From NCBI RefSeq assembly GCF_902499555.1, contig NZ_CABVMM010000010.1, positions 152,552-216,551 of the forward strand: a stretch of DNA of 64,000 nt, read 5' to 3'. Positions 18,422-28,455 of the stretch are shown here, one piece after another (the stretch's first letter is position 1; every line of letters begins with the position of its first letter). The notes beneath the pieces were generated by a model, which saw only the letters and a list, made by a program, of their open reading frames with translations, was not told where the DNA came from and searched no databases. A program made the translations under genes and the position numbers. The DNA comes from Mesonia oceanica (lineage in GTDB: Bacteria > Bacteroidota > Bacteroidia > Flavobacteriales > Flavobacteriaceae).

Positions 18422-20638
18422 TTACTTTTCACTAACATCAATGTAAAAATAGAATGTAGCACCTTCATTTATTTGGGATTCTGCCCAAATTTCTCCTTCA
18501 TGCTTATCTATTACTTTCTTAACAGTTGCAAGTCCTATACCAGATCCTGAAAAATCTTGGCTAGAGTTAGCACGCGAAAATACATCGAAAATTTTATTTT
18601 TAAAATTAGGGTCGAAACCTACACCGTTATCTTTAACAAAATAAAAAGTTTTATTTCCTTCTTGTTGAGCTCCAATATGAATTTCGGGTGCTTCTTGTTT
18701 AGATGAATATTTTACGGCATTAGAGATAAGATTACTAAAAACTTGTGAGAGCATACGTTTATCTCCCGTTATATTTGGTAAATCTTCTTCGATGGTGATC
18801 TTCGTATTAGGATTTGTGCTTTTTATATTTTGAGAAGAAATAATACTTTCTAAGAAATTTTTTAAGCAAAAAGTTGTGATATTAAGTTTATTCTGCCCAA
18901 CTTTTGCGTAAGAAAGAATATCTTCAATTAAAAGATCCATCTCTTCTGCAGAGCTTAAAATAGTTTTCAAGGCATTTTGTCCGTATTCATCTAACTTATC
19001 TAGGTAATTGTTGATAAGAATTCTAGAATAGCCATCTATACCCCTTAAGGGAGCTCTTAAATCGTGTGAAACACTATAGCTAAAGGTTTCTAGTTCTTTG
19101 TTTACTTCAACTAAACTATCATTAAGGTTTTTAATCTCATCTTTTTGTTTTCGAACCAATACATTAGTAATGGTGTCTTGCAAATTAGCAGCGGCTTCAA
19201 TATCATAAGTTTTCCAAGGCTTGGCAATACCGGATAATTTTTCTGTCCACCTTTTAAAAGATTTTCTAGGGTGTAAAAATTGAATTCCGTCTTTAATATA
19301 ACCTTTCTTTTCAGGATTTCCTCCCCAATCGACAGTCGCGGATTCTTGGGGTCTAAACCAAAGTACATAATTATGTTCATCACCAATACGAATACTTAAC
19401 ACTCCAGAAGCCGTTTCTGTAAAGTTAATTGCTTTTTCGTAAAACCGATTTAATTGTTTAGTTTGAAAAATACTTTCCGATTGCTTTTTGATAACTTTTG
19501 AAATTATTTTTTTTACCTGTTTTTCGGAAGGTGTTTTGCCTATCAGGGTGATTTGATTTTCATTATAAATGGCTCCTCCAGAACAGCTAATGAGATTGGT
19601 GAATTTTGGAGTGAATTTACTTAAAGCCTCCGTATTGTTATCAATTGAATTCATTTGAATAAGAAGTTTTTTTCTTATTTCCTCAGATGAATTCATATTT
19701 TCTAAGAATGTATTGGTCTCTTTTAAAGCCAATTTATTGGAGAAAACCTGCGCTAAAAATTTACAAGATTGCCGTTGGTGGTAATTAATAAATTTGGGTT
19801 GATAATGGTGGCAAGCGATTAATCCCCAAAGATCGCCGTTAAGGATGATGGCAGCAGTAAGCGAAGCATCCACATTCATATTTTTTAAATATTCAATGTG
19901 AATGGGGGACACTCCACGTAATTCACTTTTAGAAAGATTTATTTTTTTATTTAATTCAGGTAACAATGGTGCCGGTTGATAGTTAACGTCACTAATCATT
20001 CTCACCCCTTGTTTTAAAAATATTTGCCTCGCCGGTTTTGGGATGTCGGTGGCAGGATAATGAAGACCAAGCCAGCTTTCGAGCTTTTCTTCTTTTACTT
20101 CAGCAATCACTTCTCCATTCCATTCTTCATCAAAACGGTACATCATCACGCGGTCGTAATCGTAAAGATCTTTAATGAGAGATACCGCTTGGTGGCACAT
20201 CACTTTAACCGGATCTGTATCTTTTATTTCTTTTAGGATTTTGGTGAGTTCTTCCTGAAATAAAATAGGATTAATCGTTTCGCCAAAAGGCTCAATATCA
20301 ATAATGAGTTCTTGGTTTTCGGTTAAATGAGGAATCGCCAAGAACTTTTGATTTTTAAAGCTAAGCTCGTGCGGATATAAACTTTGTTGATTTTCAATTT
20401 TATTAAAAATGGTTTCGCTAATTGCTTTTGGGAATACATTTTCTAAAGGCTTTCCTACAATTTGCTCTACAGATAGATTTAATAAAGTACTACAATTATT
20501 ACTCGCTTGTAGTACTTTATTTTTTTTATAATCAATAATGAGGATCACTCCATGTTGTTGAGCTTGCTCAATAATGTGTATAGGCTCCCTATCACAATTT
20601 GTTATATTAACAGCTTGTTGCTTGAAGGTAATGTTCAT
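18422..20638 (-). CDS. bphP: Bacteriophytochrome histidine kinase
   Basis: A red/far-red photoreceptor kinase of 738 residues. PAS2 domain (about 10-120) carries Cys15 in NCDREPIHI, the site that binds biliverdin in bacteriophytochromes. The GAF domain (about 140-310) has YPATDIP (195-200), PIHIEY (His247) and CHHYQ. The PHY domain (about 320-490) includes the tongue motif PRKSF (457-461). The kinase has the H-box FSYSVSHDLRAP (His525), N-box NLISNAVKYS and G-boxes DNGVGFD and GSGIGLATV. All residues needed for a working receptor and kinase seem present. The start overlaps the stop of the upstream CheB-CheR gene by one base (TAATG on the minus strand). Confidence 0.95.
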   Translation of the reverse strand: MNITFKQQAVNITNCDREPIHIIEQAQQHGVILIIDYKKNKVLQASNNCSTLLNLSVEQIVGKPLENVFPKAISETIFNKIENQQSLYPHELSFKNQKFLAIPHLTENQELIIDIEPFGETINPILFQEELTKILKEIKDTDPVKVMCHQAVSLIKDLYDYDRVMMYRFDEEWNGEVIAEVKEEKLESWLGLHYPATDIPKPARQIFLKQGVRMISDVNYQPAPLLPELNKKINLSKSELRGVSPIHIEYLKNMNVDASLTAAIILNGDLWGLIACHHYQPKFINYHQRQSCKFLAQVFSNKLALKETNTFLENMNSSEEIRKKLLIQMNSIDNNTEALSKFTPKFTNLISCSGGAIYNENQITLIGKTPSEKQVKKIISKVIKKQSESIFQTKQLNRFYEKAINFTETASGVLSIRIGDEHNYVLWFRPQESATVDWGGNPEKKGYIKDGIQFLHPRKSFKRWTEKLSGIAKPWKTYDIEAAANLQDTITNVLVRKQKDEIKNLNDSLVEVNKELETFSYSVSHDLRAPLRGIDGYSRILINNYLDKLDEYGQNALKTILSSAEEMDLLIEDILSYAKVGQNKLNITTFCLKNFLESIISSQNIKSTNPNTKITIEEDLPNITGDKRMLSQVFSNLISNAVKYSSKQEAPEIHIGAQQEGNKTFYFVKDNGVGFDPNFKNKIFDVFSRANSSQDFSGSGIGLATVKKVIDKHEGEIWAESQINEGATFYFYIDVSEK

Positions 20639-23600
20639 TAATCTGCCTTGATTTTAAAATAGAATGTACTTCCCACACCATGTTGAGAATCTACCCAGAT
20701 GCTTCCTTCATGAAGTTGAACAATTTTTTCTACGTGTGCTAAACCAACTCCCGTTCCTTCATATTTTTCTTTTGTTCTCACTCGACTAAAAATAGTGAAA
20801 ATGTTTTTTTGGTCTTCTTCAGAAATCCCAATACCGTTATCCATTACAGAGAAAACCCAATAATCATTTTCTTTATAAGAAGAAATCCTTATTTCCGGTT
20901 TTCTATTTTTGTCGATATATTTTAAAGCATTACTCAGTAAGTTTTGAAATAATAACCTTAGTTCAACTTTATAGGCTTTCACTTTTGGAAGAGATCCTAT
21001 ACTTACTTTAGCATTGGTGTCTTTAATTCTTTTACCAAGATCGTATTTTACGACTTCTGCTAATTCTTTTGTGTCAACCAGCGTTTTCTTGGTATTTCTA
21101 CCAATCCTGGAGTGCTCTAATAAAGCTTTAATTTGGTTCGATAATCTATCGGAAGCTTCGTCTATATAAGAAATGTAATTTTTTCCTTTATCATCTAATT
21201 TGTCGGCATACAATTTTCCTAACACATCGCTACCAAATTTAATGGTGGCAAGAGGTTCTTGTAAATCATGAGAACAAATAGAAACAAATTGTTCTAAATC
21301 TTTATTAGCACGTTCTAGATCTGCTTTTTGCTCTTTAAGTTTTTCCTGAGCATCTTTAACTTCAGAAATATCTACACAAGTAAATCTATGGGTGACTGCT
21401 TCTCTTTTTTCGTTGTATTCCACATTAGAATAAAGAATAATAGGGATTTTCTCTTCTTTTTTGGTGAGCATTTTTAACTCAACATTTTTGAGTTCTCCTT
21501 TATCTTTAAAAACTTTATTTAGTTGAACGGCTTTGATTTTGGTTTCATCATCATAAAGCTCAAAAATGGGTCTTCCTATGATTTCTTCTTTTTCATCGTA
21601 ACCTAATCTAAAGATTGCTTCTTGGTTACACTGTAAAATTTCTGAGGTGTTGGGGTCAATACTAAAATGCATGACCGGATCTTCTTCATAGAAAGATTTA
21701 TATCTTTTTTCGCTGGCAATAAGCTTCTCTTTGGCTCTTTGTAAAGACTCTATATCTACAAATGTAATAACTACCCCGTCGATATGATCTTCAGAATTTA
21801 CAAATGGGGAAATTCTTCTTAAATAATTTCTGCCTTCTTTAGAAGTAATATTTCTTTCTAAAGTTTTACCGGTTTCCATAGCCTTTTTACAGCGGGGAAC
21901 TAAACCGCGGCCTCTGTTTTTTCCAAAATTGGTAACAAAATTATCAATGGGCCTGCCAACATCTGAATTTAATAAGCTAAAATGTTTTTTAATGGCCGGT
22001 GTGAACTTTCTAATTCTCAAGTTTGAATCTAAGAAAATAACTCCAATTTCTGTACTTTCGAGCAGATTGTTCATATCTGCATTTAATTCTGACAGGTCAT
22101 CCATTTTCTGGATGTTTTCTGCATTTACCGTATTAATTTCTTCATTAACACTTTGCAGTTCTTCATTGGTACTTTGTAACTCTTCATTGGAAGCCAATAA
22201 CTCTTCATTGGCTGCTTGAAGTTCTTCGTTACTGGTTTCTATTTCTTCTAGCGAAGTACTTAGTTCTTCTTTTGTTTTTTTAAGCTCGCTTTCAAGTTCT
22301 TTTATATATTCTTGAGATCGGCTATCTACCGTTATTTTATCAGAAACTTTTACATCACTAAGATTTATTTCTTTTTCAATAAAAGTAATGACGAAATTGA
22401 TCTCATTATCTAAGTTGTTTTGTCTAAAAGGTTTAACGATAATATCCAATCCTTTTTGCTCGTCATTTTCTTCAAATTTAGCGTCTTTGTAAAGAATTTT
22501 TTCGTTTTTCTTTTTAGCACTTTTGATGGTAGCTTGAAGAATGTGTTGCAGTTCTTCTGTCAACATTTCGTAGAGGTTGGTCGTAAAGCCTTTTACCGGT
22601 AAATTGGCATATTTTCTAAATTCACCAATAGCTTCCAGAATATTACCATCTTCGTCAATAAAAACACTGGCTCCCCCAAATTGTTCTAAGATTGCTTCAT
22701 TTAATTCTGAAGTAAACTGTTGTTTAGGAGAACTTTCTTTTTTCTCCATTCGCTTACGTCTCAGAGAATCAGCTCTCTTTAAATGATTGGAAGGTTTTAA
22801 ATTATTGTTATCTAGCCTAGTACGAGGGGAAACATTTTTGTAAATTTTCCATTTCCGACTAATTTCTTCAAAATTTTCTCGGTGAGAATTTACTGTTTCG
22901 CTTGTACCCAATACCAGATAGCCTCCTTCTTTTAAAGCATAATGTAATACATTAAGTGCCTTTTTTTGAATGCTTTGTTGAAAATAAATAAGTAGGTTTC
23001 GGCACAAAATCATGTCCATATTGCTAAATGGTGGATTTTTAATGATGTTATGCTGAGAGAAAATAACCATTCTCCTAATTTTTTCGATTACCTGATAGCC
23101 TTCGCCATTTTTGATAAAGTATTTCCGAAGCAAATCGTTATCAATATCTGCCACCATACTTTCTGAATATACACCACTTCCTCCAACCTCTAAATGTTGT
23201 TTAGCGATATCTGTAGCAAATATTTTAACTTCTACTTTTTTATCGTGTTTCTCTAATTCTTCGTGAATGTACATGGCTAAAGAATAAGCTTCTTCGCCTG
23301 TACTACAAGCGACATCCCAAATTTTTAAAACTTCCCCATCCTTTTTCTTTTCGACTATATTGGGGATAATATCGTCTTCAAGAATATCCCAAACCCTTGG
23401 ATCTCTAAAAAACTTAGTCACCCCAATTAAAAATTCTTTGAAAAGAACAGATACCTCGTCCGGATTGGTTTGTAGGTACCTATAGTAATCTTTTAAAGAA
23501 TCACATTTACATACGTTAACCCTTCTGGCAACCCTTCTTCCAAGGGTAGAGGTTTTGTATTCGGTAAAGTCTAATCCTGTATTTTCGTTGATGTAACTAA

Positions 23601-24279
23601 GTATTTTTGAGAGTACTTGTTCATTTAAATCTTCTAGCTCACCATTTAATTGTATTGTTTCCGATGCTTGAATAAATCGGTTCAATTCATTTCCCATTTC
23701 TTCTACAGGTAAAATATAATCTACTACTCCAGAATTAATAGCACTTTTGGGCATTCCATCAAATTTCGCTTCTTCAGGATCTTGTACCATTACCATTCCA
23801 TCTGCTTCTTTAATAGCTTTTATGCCTCGTGTACCATCACTTCCCGTGCCGCTTAATATAATAGCAATGGCTTGATCTTTTTTATAGTCTGCTAGAGAAT
23901 CTAAAAATAAATCGATGGGTAAGTTGAGTTTTTGATTTTTAGGTTTATCAGATAAATGAAGAACACCTTCTTCAATAGTTAAATTATTTACCGGCGGGAT
24001 AAGGTATATTTTCCCGGGCTCAACTTCTGAATTATCCGAAATTTGTTCAATGGGTAGTTTGGCTGTTTTTGCCAAAAGTTCTCCCATCATACTTTTATAG
24101 TCTGGTGAGAGATGTTGTATAACGATGTAGGAATTTTGATCGTTATCGGTTAGATTGCTAAAAAAAGTCTTCAATGCTTCTAAGCCTCCAGCACTTGCAC
24201 CTACTGCTATTAATCTTGACTGTATGTTCTTCTTTTTTTTAGAAGTTTGAATAGTTTTTGTTTCTTTGGTTTTTGTCAT
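20638..24279 (-). CDS. CheB-CheR-PAS-histidine kinase fusion
   Basis: A 1213-residue soluble signalling protein. It contains a CheB methylesterase domain (about 20-205) with Ser29 (GASAGG), His56 and Asp148 (GTGSDGTRG); a CheR methyltransferase domain (about 220-500) with STLGRRVARR, ACSTGEEAYSLA and MILCRNLLIYF; a heptad-rich coiled coil (about 650-740) built of repeated NEELQ/NEELL units; two PAS-like regions; then HisKA (CSHDLQEPLATIKF) and HATPase (DNGIGISEED, GTGVGLAHVEKI). There is no receiver on CheB, so the esterase is not controlled in the usual CheB way. No chemoreceptor or cheA/cheW lies nearby. It is the first gene of the operon and is coupled to bphP. Confidence 0.92.
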   Translation of the reverse strand: MTKTKETKTIQTSKKKKNIQSRLIAVGASAGGLEALKTFFSNLTDNDQNSYIVIQHLSPDYKSMMGELLAKTAKLPIEQISDNSEVEPGKIYLIPPVNNLTIEEGVLHLSDKPKNQKLNLPIDLFLDSLADYKKDQAIAIILSGTGSDGTRGIKAIKEADGMVMVQDPEEAKFDGMPKSAINSGVVDYILPVEEMGNELNRFIQASETIQLNGELEDLNEQVLSKILSYINENTGLDFTEYKTSTLGRRVARRVNVCKCDSLKDYYRYLQTNPDEVSVLFKEFLIGVTKFFRDPRVWDILEDDIIPNIVEKKKDGEVLKIWDVACSTGEEAYSLAMYIHEELEKHDKKVEVKIFATDIAKQHLEVGGSGVYSESMVADIDNDLLRKYFIKNGEGYQVIEKIRRMVIFSQHNIIKNPPFSNMDMILCRNLLIYFQQSIQKKALNVLHYALKEGGYLVLGTSETVNSHRENFEEISRKWKIYKNVSPRTRLDNNNLKPSNHLKRADSLRRKRMEKKESSPKQQFTSELNEAILEQFGGASVFIDEDGNILEAIGEFRKYANLPVKGFTTNLYEMLTEELQHILQATIKSAKKKNEKILYKDAKFEENDEQKGLDIIVKPFRQNNLDNEINFVITFIEKEINLSDVKVSDKITVDSRSQEYIKELESELKKTKEELSTSLEEIETSNEELQAANEELLASNEELQSTNEELQSVNEEINTVNAENIQKMDDLSELNADMNNLLESTEIGVIFLDSNLRIRKFTPAIKKHFSLLNSDVGRPIDNFVTNFGKNRGRGLVPRCKKAMETGKTLERNITSKEGRNYLRRISPFVNSEDHIDGVVITFVDIESLQRAKEKLIASEKRYKSFYEEDPVMHFSIDPNTSEILQCNQEAIFRLGYDEKEEIIGRPIFELYDDETKIKAVQLNKVFKDKGELKNVELKMLTKKEEKIPIILYSNVEYNEKREAVTHRFTCVDISEVKDAQEKLKEQKADLERANKDLEQFVSICSHDLQEPLATIKFGSDVLGKLYADKLDDKGKNYISYIDEASDRLSNQIKALLEHSRIGRNTKKTLVDTKELAEVVKYDLGKRIKDTNAKVSIGSLPKVKAYKVELRLLFQNLLSNALKYIDKNRKPEIRISSYKENDYWVFSVMDNGIGISEEDQKNIFTIFSRVRTKEKYEGTGVGLAHVEKIVQLHEGSIWVDSQHGVGSTFYFKIKAD

Positions 24280-24434
24280 TCCTTTATAAAATGGCGGTAT
24301 AATAGGTGTTTTAAATAAGATTAAATGTAAAAATAGTAATTTTTAAATTTACATTTATACGGCATTTCCATGTTAAAGTAACACATTTAACACATTTAAC
24401 TAAATTAAGCTCTAATTCAAATTAGTTTTAAATA

Positions 24435-26579
24435 ATGAAAAGAAAAATTTTGACTTCTATATTCGTTGCAGCCTTAGTTTTAGGGTGTAAAGAAGAACAA
24501 GTAAACAAAAATTCAGCTATGGATAAAAGTACAGAAAATGTATTCTTAAAAAAGTGGGAGGGAGATTATAATGGTGTTCCCGCATTCGATGAAATGGAGT
24601 TATCCCAATTAAAACCCGCTATGCAAAAAGCTATGAAAATGCATTTAAAGCAGATGGATAGTATTGCTAACCAAAAGAGTGAACCCACTTTTGAAAATAC
24701 GATTGTGGCAATGGAAAAATCAGGTAGTGAATTAGATCAGGTTTTTACGTACTACGGAATTTATAGTAGTAATATATCAAGCGAAGACTTCAGAAGCATT
24801 CAGCAAGAATTAGCTCCGAAAATTTCGAATTACCGTTCGCAAATTTCTCAAAACGAAAAACTATTTCAACGTATCAAAAAGGTTTATAATGACTCTCAAA
24901 AAGAGCAACTTCCGCCTCAGCAACAGCGAGTAATTGAACTTATTTATAAGAATTTTGAAATGGATGGTGCTAATCTAAATAAAGAAAAGAAGAAGCGCTA
25001 TGCGGAGATTGAAAAACAACTTTCAGAATTGTACACCCAATTTTCAAATAATGTACTTGCAGATGAAGAAGGCTATGTAACTTATTTTTCTGAAGATCAA
25101 GCTAAAGGTTTACCGGAGTTCTATTTAAAATCAGCTAAAGCTACCGCAGAAGAAAACGGAAAAGAAGGCATGTATGCTGTTACCAATACCCGCTCTTCTA
25201 TGGATCCTTTTTTAACCTACGCAGAAAATCGAGAGTTAAGAAAAGAAGTTTGGGAAAAATATTATGCCCGCGGAAATAACGGTGACCAGCACGATAATAA
25301 CCAAATTATTAAAAAAATACTGGAATTAAGAGATGAGCGTGTTGATTTATTAGGCTATGATAATTATGCGCAATGGCGATTACAAGATAGAATGGCTAAA
25401 AATCCAGAAAACGCCATGGATTTAATGATGAAAGTCTGGCCGGCAGCCTTAGCAAGGGTAGAAGAGGAGGTGGAAGAAATGAAAGCACTTGCCAAAAAAG
25501 AAGGAAAAGATATTAGCATTGAGCCTTGGGATTACCGATTTTATATGGAAAAAGTACGCCAAGAAAAATATAATCTAGATAGTGAAGAAGTAAAGCAATA
25601 TTTAGAATTAAATAACTTAAGAAAAGCTATTTTTTACGTAGCTGGAGAGTTGTTTAATTATGAATTTAAACCTGTTAAAGAAGGCAGCGTTCCCGTTTTT
25701 CACAAAGATGTAAAGGTATGGGAAGTAAGTGATAAAGATTCTGGGGAGATCGTAGGTTTATGGTATTTAGATCCTTATGCTAGAAAAGGAAAACGTTCTG
25801 GAGCTTGGGCTACCACTTATAGAAACCGTACCGTCTTAGAAGGTAATCAACCTGTGTTAGCTTCTAATAACTCTAACTTTGTAAAACCGGCAAAAGGAGA
25901 ACCTATATTAGTAAGTTGGGACGATGCCGAAACATTTTTCCACGAATTTGGGCACGCCTTACATTACCTTTCAGCAGATGTGAAATATCCAACATTAAAT
26001 GGAGGTGTCCGAGATTATACCGAGTTTCAGTCGCAATTGTTAGAACGTTGGTTATCTACCGATACCGTAATTAATAAATTCTTAAAACATTACAAGACCG
26101 GAGAACCAATGCCTGCAGAATTAGTAGCAAAAATAAAAAAAGCTTCTACCTTTAATCAAGGTTTTGCTACTACAGAATATTTGGCTTCTGCCTTGATGGA
26201 TATGAAATACCACACCACCGATCCAACTAAAATAAATGATATTCAAGAATTTGAAAAGCAACAACTCGAAGAATTGGGAATGCCGGAAGAAATTCCTATG
26301 CGACATCGCTCAACTCAATTTAGTCACGTGTTTTCAGGAGAAGGTTACGCTACCGGTTATTACGGTTACCTTTGGGCAGATGTACTTACTGCAGACGCGG
26401 CCGAAGCTTTTGCAGAAGCACCGGGAGGTTTTTACGATAAAGAAACCGCACATAAGCTAAAGCGTTTTTTATTTGAACCGAGAAATGCGGTAGACCCGGC
26501 AAAAGCTTATCGTGATTTTAGAGGGCGCGATGCCAATATAGATGCTTTAATGCGCGATCGTGGTTTCCCTATTAAATAA
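24435..26579 (+). CDS. M3-family zinc oligopeptidase lipoprotein (Dcp/OpdA-like)
   Basis: A 714-residue metallopeptidase that trims short peptides, probably in the periplasm. The zinc site is FHEFGHALH (His503, Glu504, His507), with the downstream Glu in the usual region. The N terminus is a lipoprotein signal ending VLGCKEE. The C-terminal part (HVFSGEGYATGYYGYLWADVL, FLFEPRNAVDPA) matches peptidyl-dipeptidase Dcp and oligopeptidase A. It is a single gene, divergent from the phytochrome operon and closed by the palindrome at 26619. Confidence 0.93.
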   Translation: MKRKILTSIFVAALVLGCKEEQVNKNSAMDKSTENVFLKKWEGDYNGVPAFDEMELSQLKPAMQKAMKMHLKQMDSIANQKSEPTFENTIVAMEKSGSELDQVFTYYGIYSSNISSEDFRSIQQELAPKISNYRSQISQNEKLFQRIKKVYNDSQKEQLPPQQQRVIELIYKNFEMDGANLNKEKKKRYAEIEKQLSELYTQFSNNVLADEEGYVTYFSEDQAKGLPEFYLKSAKATAEENGKEGMYAVTNTRSSMDPFLTYAENRELRKEVWEKYYARGNNGDQHDNNQIIKKILELRDERVDLLGYDNYAQWRLQDRMAKNPENAMDLMMKVWPAALARVEEEVEEMKALAKKEGKDISIEPWDYRFYMEKVRQEKYNLDSEEVKQYLELNNLRKAIFYVAGELFNYEFKPVKEGSVPVFHKDVKVWEVSDKDSGEIVGLWYLDPYARKGKRSGAWATTYRNRTVLEGNQPVLASNNSNFVKPAKGEPILVSWDDAETFFHEFGHALHYLSADVKYPTLNGGVRDYTEFQSQLLERWLSTDTVINKFLKHYKTGEPMPAELVAKIKKASTFNQGFATTEYLASALMDMKYHTTDPTKINDIQEFEKQQLEELGMPEEIPMRHRSTQFSHVFSGEGYATGYYGYLWADVLTADAAEAFAEAPGGFYDKETAHKLKRFLFEPRNAVDPAKAYRDFRGRDANIDALMRDRGFPIK

Positions 26580-26618
26580 TATGTAGTGACTGTTCTTAAC
26601 AACAATCTATAAATAATA

Positions 26619-26646
26619 AAACCTCAAAGAAGCTTCTTTGAGGTTT
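26619..26646. terminator. Bidirectional terminator between M3 peptidase and ACBP genes
   Basis: A perfect 28-base palindrome (14 bp per arm, AAACCTCAAAGAAG and complement) with A/T runs on both sides, between two convergent genes. It can fold on either strand. Confidence 0.8.
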
Positions 26647-26726
26647 ATTATTTTATAAACTTTTAAGTAGTTGATGTGTTCAATATTATTTCTAGTTGAA
26701 TTTAGCGAATTCTATAGTGGTAAAAT

Positions 26727-27002
26727 CTATTCTGTGATGTATTTATTCACCAATTCTATATATTTTCTTTTCGCATCTTCTTTAGAAAGTCCCTGAATTT
26801 GAAACATAGCATTCATCTTAAAAGCACTAATTAACCTAGTGTCTAAATCTTTTTCTTGATGAATGAAATTTTCGTCGGTAGCCCTTTTGTAATACGCGTA
26901 AAAGTGTAAACGCACATCCGGCGGAAATCTTAAATCTGTAGTAGAAGCTTTTCGGTAAGCTTCTTTAAACTCTATGTCTAACTTACTTTTGTTAGGTTTC
27001 AT
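26727..27002 (-). CDS. Acyl-CoA-binding protein
   Basis: A 91-residue helical protein of the ACBP family: FKEAYRKAS, RLHFYAYYKRAT, and AFKMNAMFQIQGLSKEDAK, whose Tyr/Lys residues bind the CoA adenine and phosphate. It would carry long-chain acyl-CoA esters in the cytoplasm. Its start shares a base with the psd stop region, so it ends the cdsA-psd phospholipid operon, which fits a lipid role. Confidence 0.85.
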   Translation of the reverse strand: MKPNKSKLDIEFKEAYRKASTTDLRFPPDVRLHFYAYYKRATDENFIHQEKDLDTRLISAFKMNAMFQIQGLSKEDAKRKYIELVNKYITE

Positions 27003-27652
27003 TAAACTTTTGCAATTACGGTTAGACCACCTTTTACTTTTTGGTTAAGTTCAACCTCTAATTTAGTGCCTAGTGGTAAGAAAACATCTACGCGTGAACC
27101 AAATTTTATAAATCCACTATCACTTCCTTGTACTACTTCTTGGCCAACTTCAGCATAATTTACGATACGTTTGGCCATGGCGCCGGCAATTTGCCTATAA
27201 AGAATTTCTCCTACATTTTCGTTTTTCACCACTACGGTAGTCCGTTCGTTTTCTTCACTGGATTTAGGATGCCAAGCCACTAAATATTTACCTGCATGGT
27301 ATTTGCTGTAAACCACTTCACCATTTATAGGATGGCGGGTAACGTGAACATTTATGGGCGACATAAATACAGAAACCTGTAAACGTTTGTCTTTAAAATA
27401 TTCCTTTTCTTCAACTTCTTCAATAACCACGACTTTTCCATCTACCGGGGCTACAATATGTTTATCGTTGACCAAGGTTTGTCGTTTTGGATTCCTAAAA
27501 AATTGTAAGATGAGTAAAAACATGATGATACTCGCTCCTAAAATGAGTTGATTAACCCATTTAATTTCAATGAATAAATAGGAAAGCACATTTATTAAAA
27601 TGCAAATAGCAATAGTGACTCCTAATATTTTATGTCCTTCTTTATGAAACAT
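27002..27652 (-). CDS. psd: Phosphatidylserine decarboxylase, short form
   Basis: Makes phosphatidylethanolamine from phosphatidylserine. The 216-residue form is typical of Bacteroidota. Two membrane helices sit at the N terminus (about 10-28 and 33-50). The self-cleavage site that yields the pyruvoyl group is Gly-Ser in FIKFGSRVD, and the block SVFMSPINVHVTRHP holds the conserved His residues. It starts eight bases after the cdsA stop, so lipid head-group steps are encoded in one operon. Confidence 0.92.
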   Translation of the reverse strand: MFHKEGHKILGVTIAICILINVLSYLFIEIKWVNQLILGASIIMFLLILQFFRNPKRQTLVNDKHIVAPVDGKVVVIEEVEEKEYFKDKRLQVSVFMSPINVHVTRHPINGEVVYSKYHAGKYLVAWHPKSSEENERTTVVVKNENVGEILYRQIAGAMAKRIVNYAEVGQEVVQGSDSGFIKFGSRVDVFLPLGTKLEVELNQKVKGGLTVIAKV

Positions 27653-27660
27653 AGCTTTTT

Positions 27661-28452
27661 TTAAATAATTAAAAGATAGGCATATATAAACGTACCTGCA
27701 AATAGAATACTATCTAATCTGTCTAATAAACCTCCATGCCCTGGCATAATTGTACCGCTATCTTTTACCTTTGCCTGCCTTTTAAGTTTGGATTGAATTA
27801 AATCTCCAAAGGTACCAAACACGCTTGTTAAAATAGCAATTATTATCCAAGTAGAAAAATCTAATGTTTTGGTAAAGTAAGCTACACCAAAACTGGCGGC
27901 TATACAAAATACAAGCCCACCTAAAAAACCTTCCACTGTCTTGTTGGGAGAAATCCTTTCATATAATTTATGCTTCCCAAAATTTTTCCCTACCAAATAG
28001 GCAAAAGAATCATTAAACCAAACCAAGAAGAAAATTCCTATTAAAATATAAGGCGAATATTCTCCATTTTCATAAGGTATAAGCGTTAGAAAAAGGATGG
28101 AAGAGATTAAATAAAAAAGGGTAAGTATATACTTTTTCCCTTCAAAAATGGGTATTTTATGAATAATCAGTAAATCTTTAATCAGTAAGATTTTTACAAA
28201 TAAGGTAATAATAAGCAATAACCAAATAGAGTAGGTGTCTATTTTTAGAATCCCAAAGAAAATAAGGGCAGCTAATAAAACGATGTAATTAAGGTAGCTG
28301 TTTAGCTTGAGAAGTTTTTGTAGCTCGTAAAGCCCAACAAGGCCAAATACAAAAAATAATCCCAAAAAAGAATATTCTGAAATTAATATAGCAGAAACTA
28401 AAACAACAACATATAAAGCTCCCGATAAGGTTCTTTTTAAAAGTTCATTCAT
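27661..28452 (-). CDS. cdsA: Phosphatidate cytidylyltransferase
   Basis: Forms CDP-diacylglycerol, the precursor of bacterial phospholipids. The 263-residue protein has about eight membrane helices and the C-terminal CdsA signature KDSGTIMPGHGGLLDRLDS. An Asp-rich pattern after it fits metal-dependent catalysis. It sits three bases downstream of the LUD gene and upstream of psd. Confidence 0.93.
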   Translation of the reverse strand: MNELLKRTLSGALYVVVLVSAILISEYSFLGLFFVFGLVGLYELQKLLKLNSYLNYIVLLAALIFFGILKIDTYSIWLLLIITLFVKILLIKDLLIIHKIPIFEGKKYILTLFYLISSILFLTLIPYENGEYSPYILIGIFFLVWFNDSFAYLVGKNFGKHKLYERISPNKTVEGFLGGLVFCIAASFGVAYFTKTLDFSTWIIIAILTSVFGTFGDLIQSKLKRQAKVKDSGTIMPGHGGLLDRLDSILFAGTFIYAYLLII

Positions 28453-28455
28453 AAA

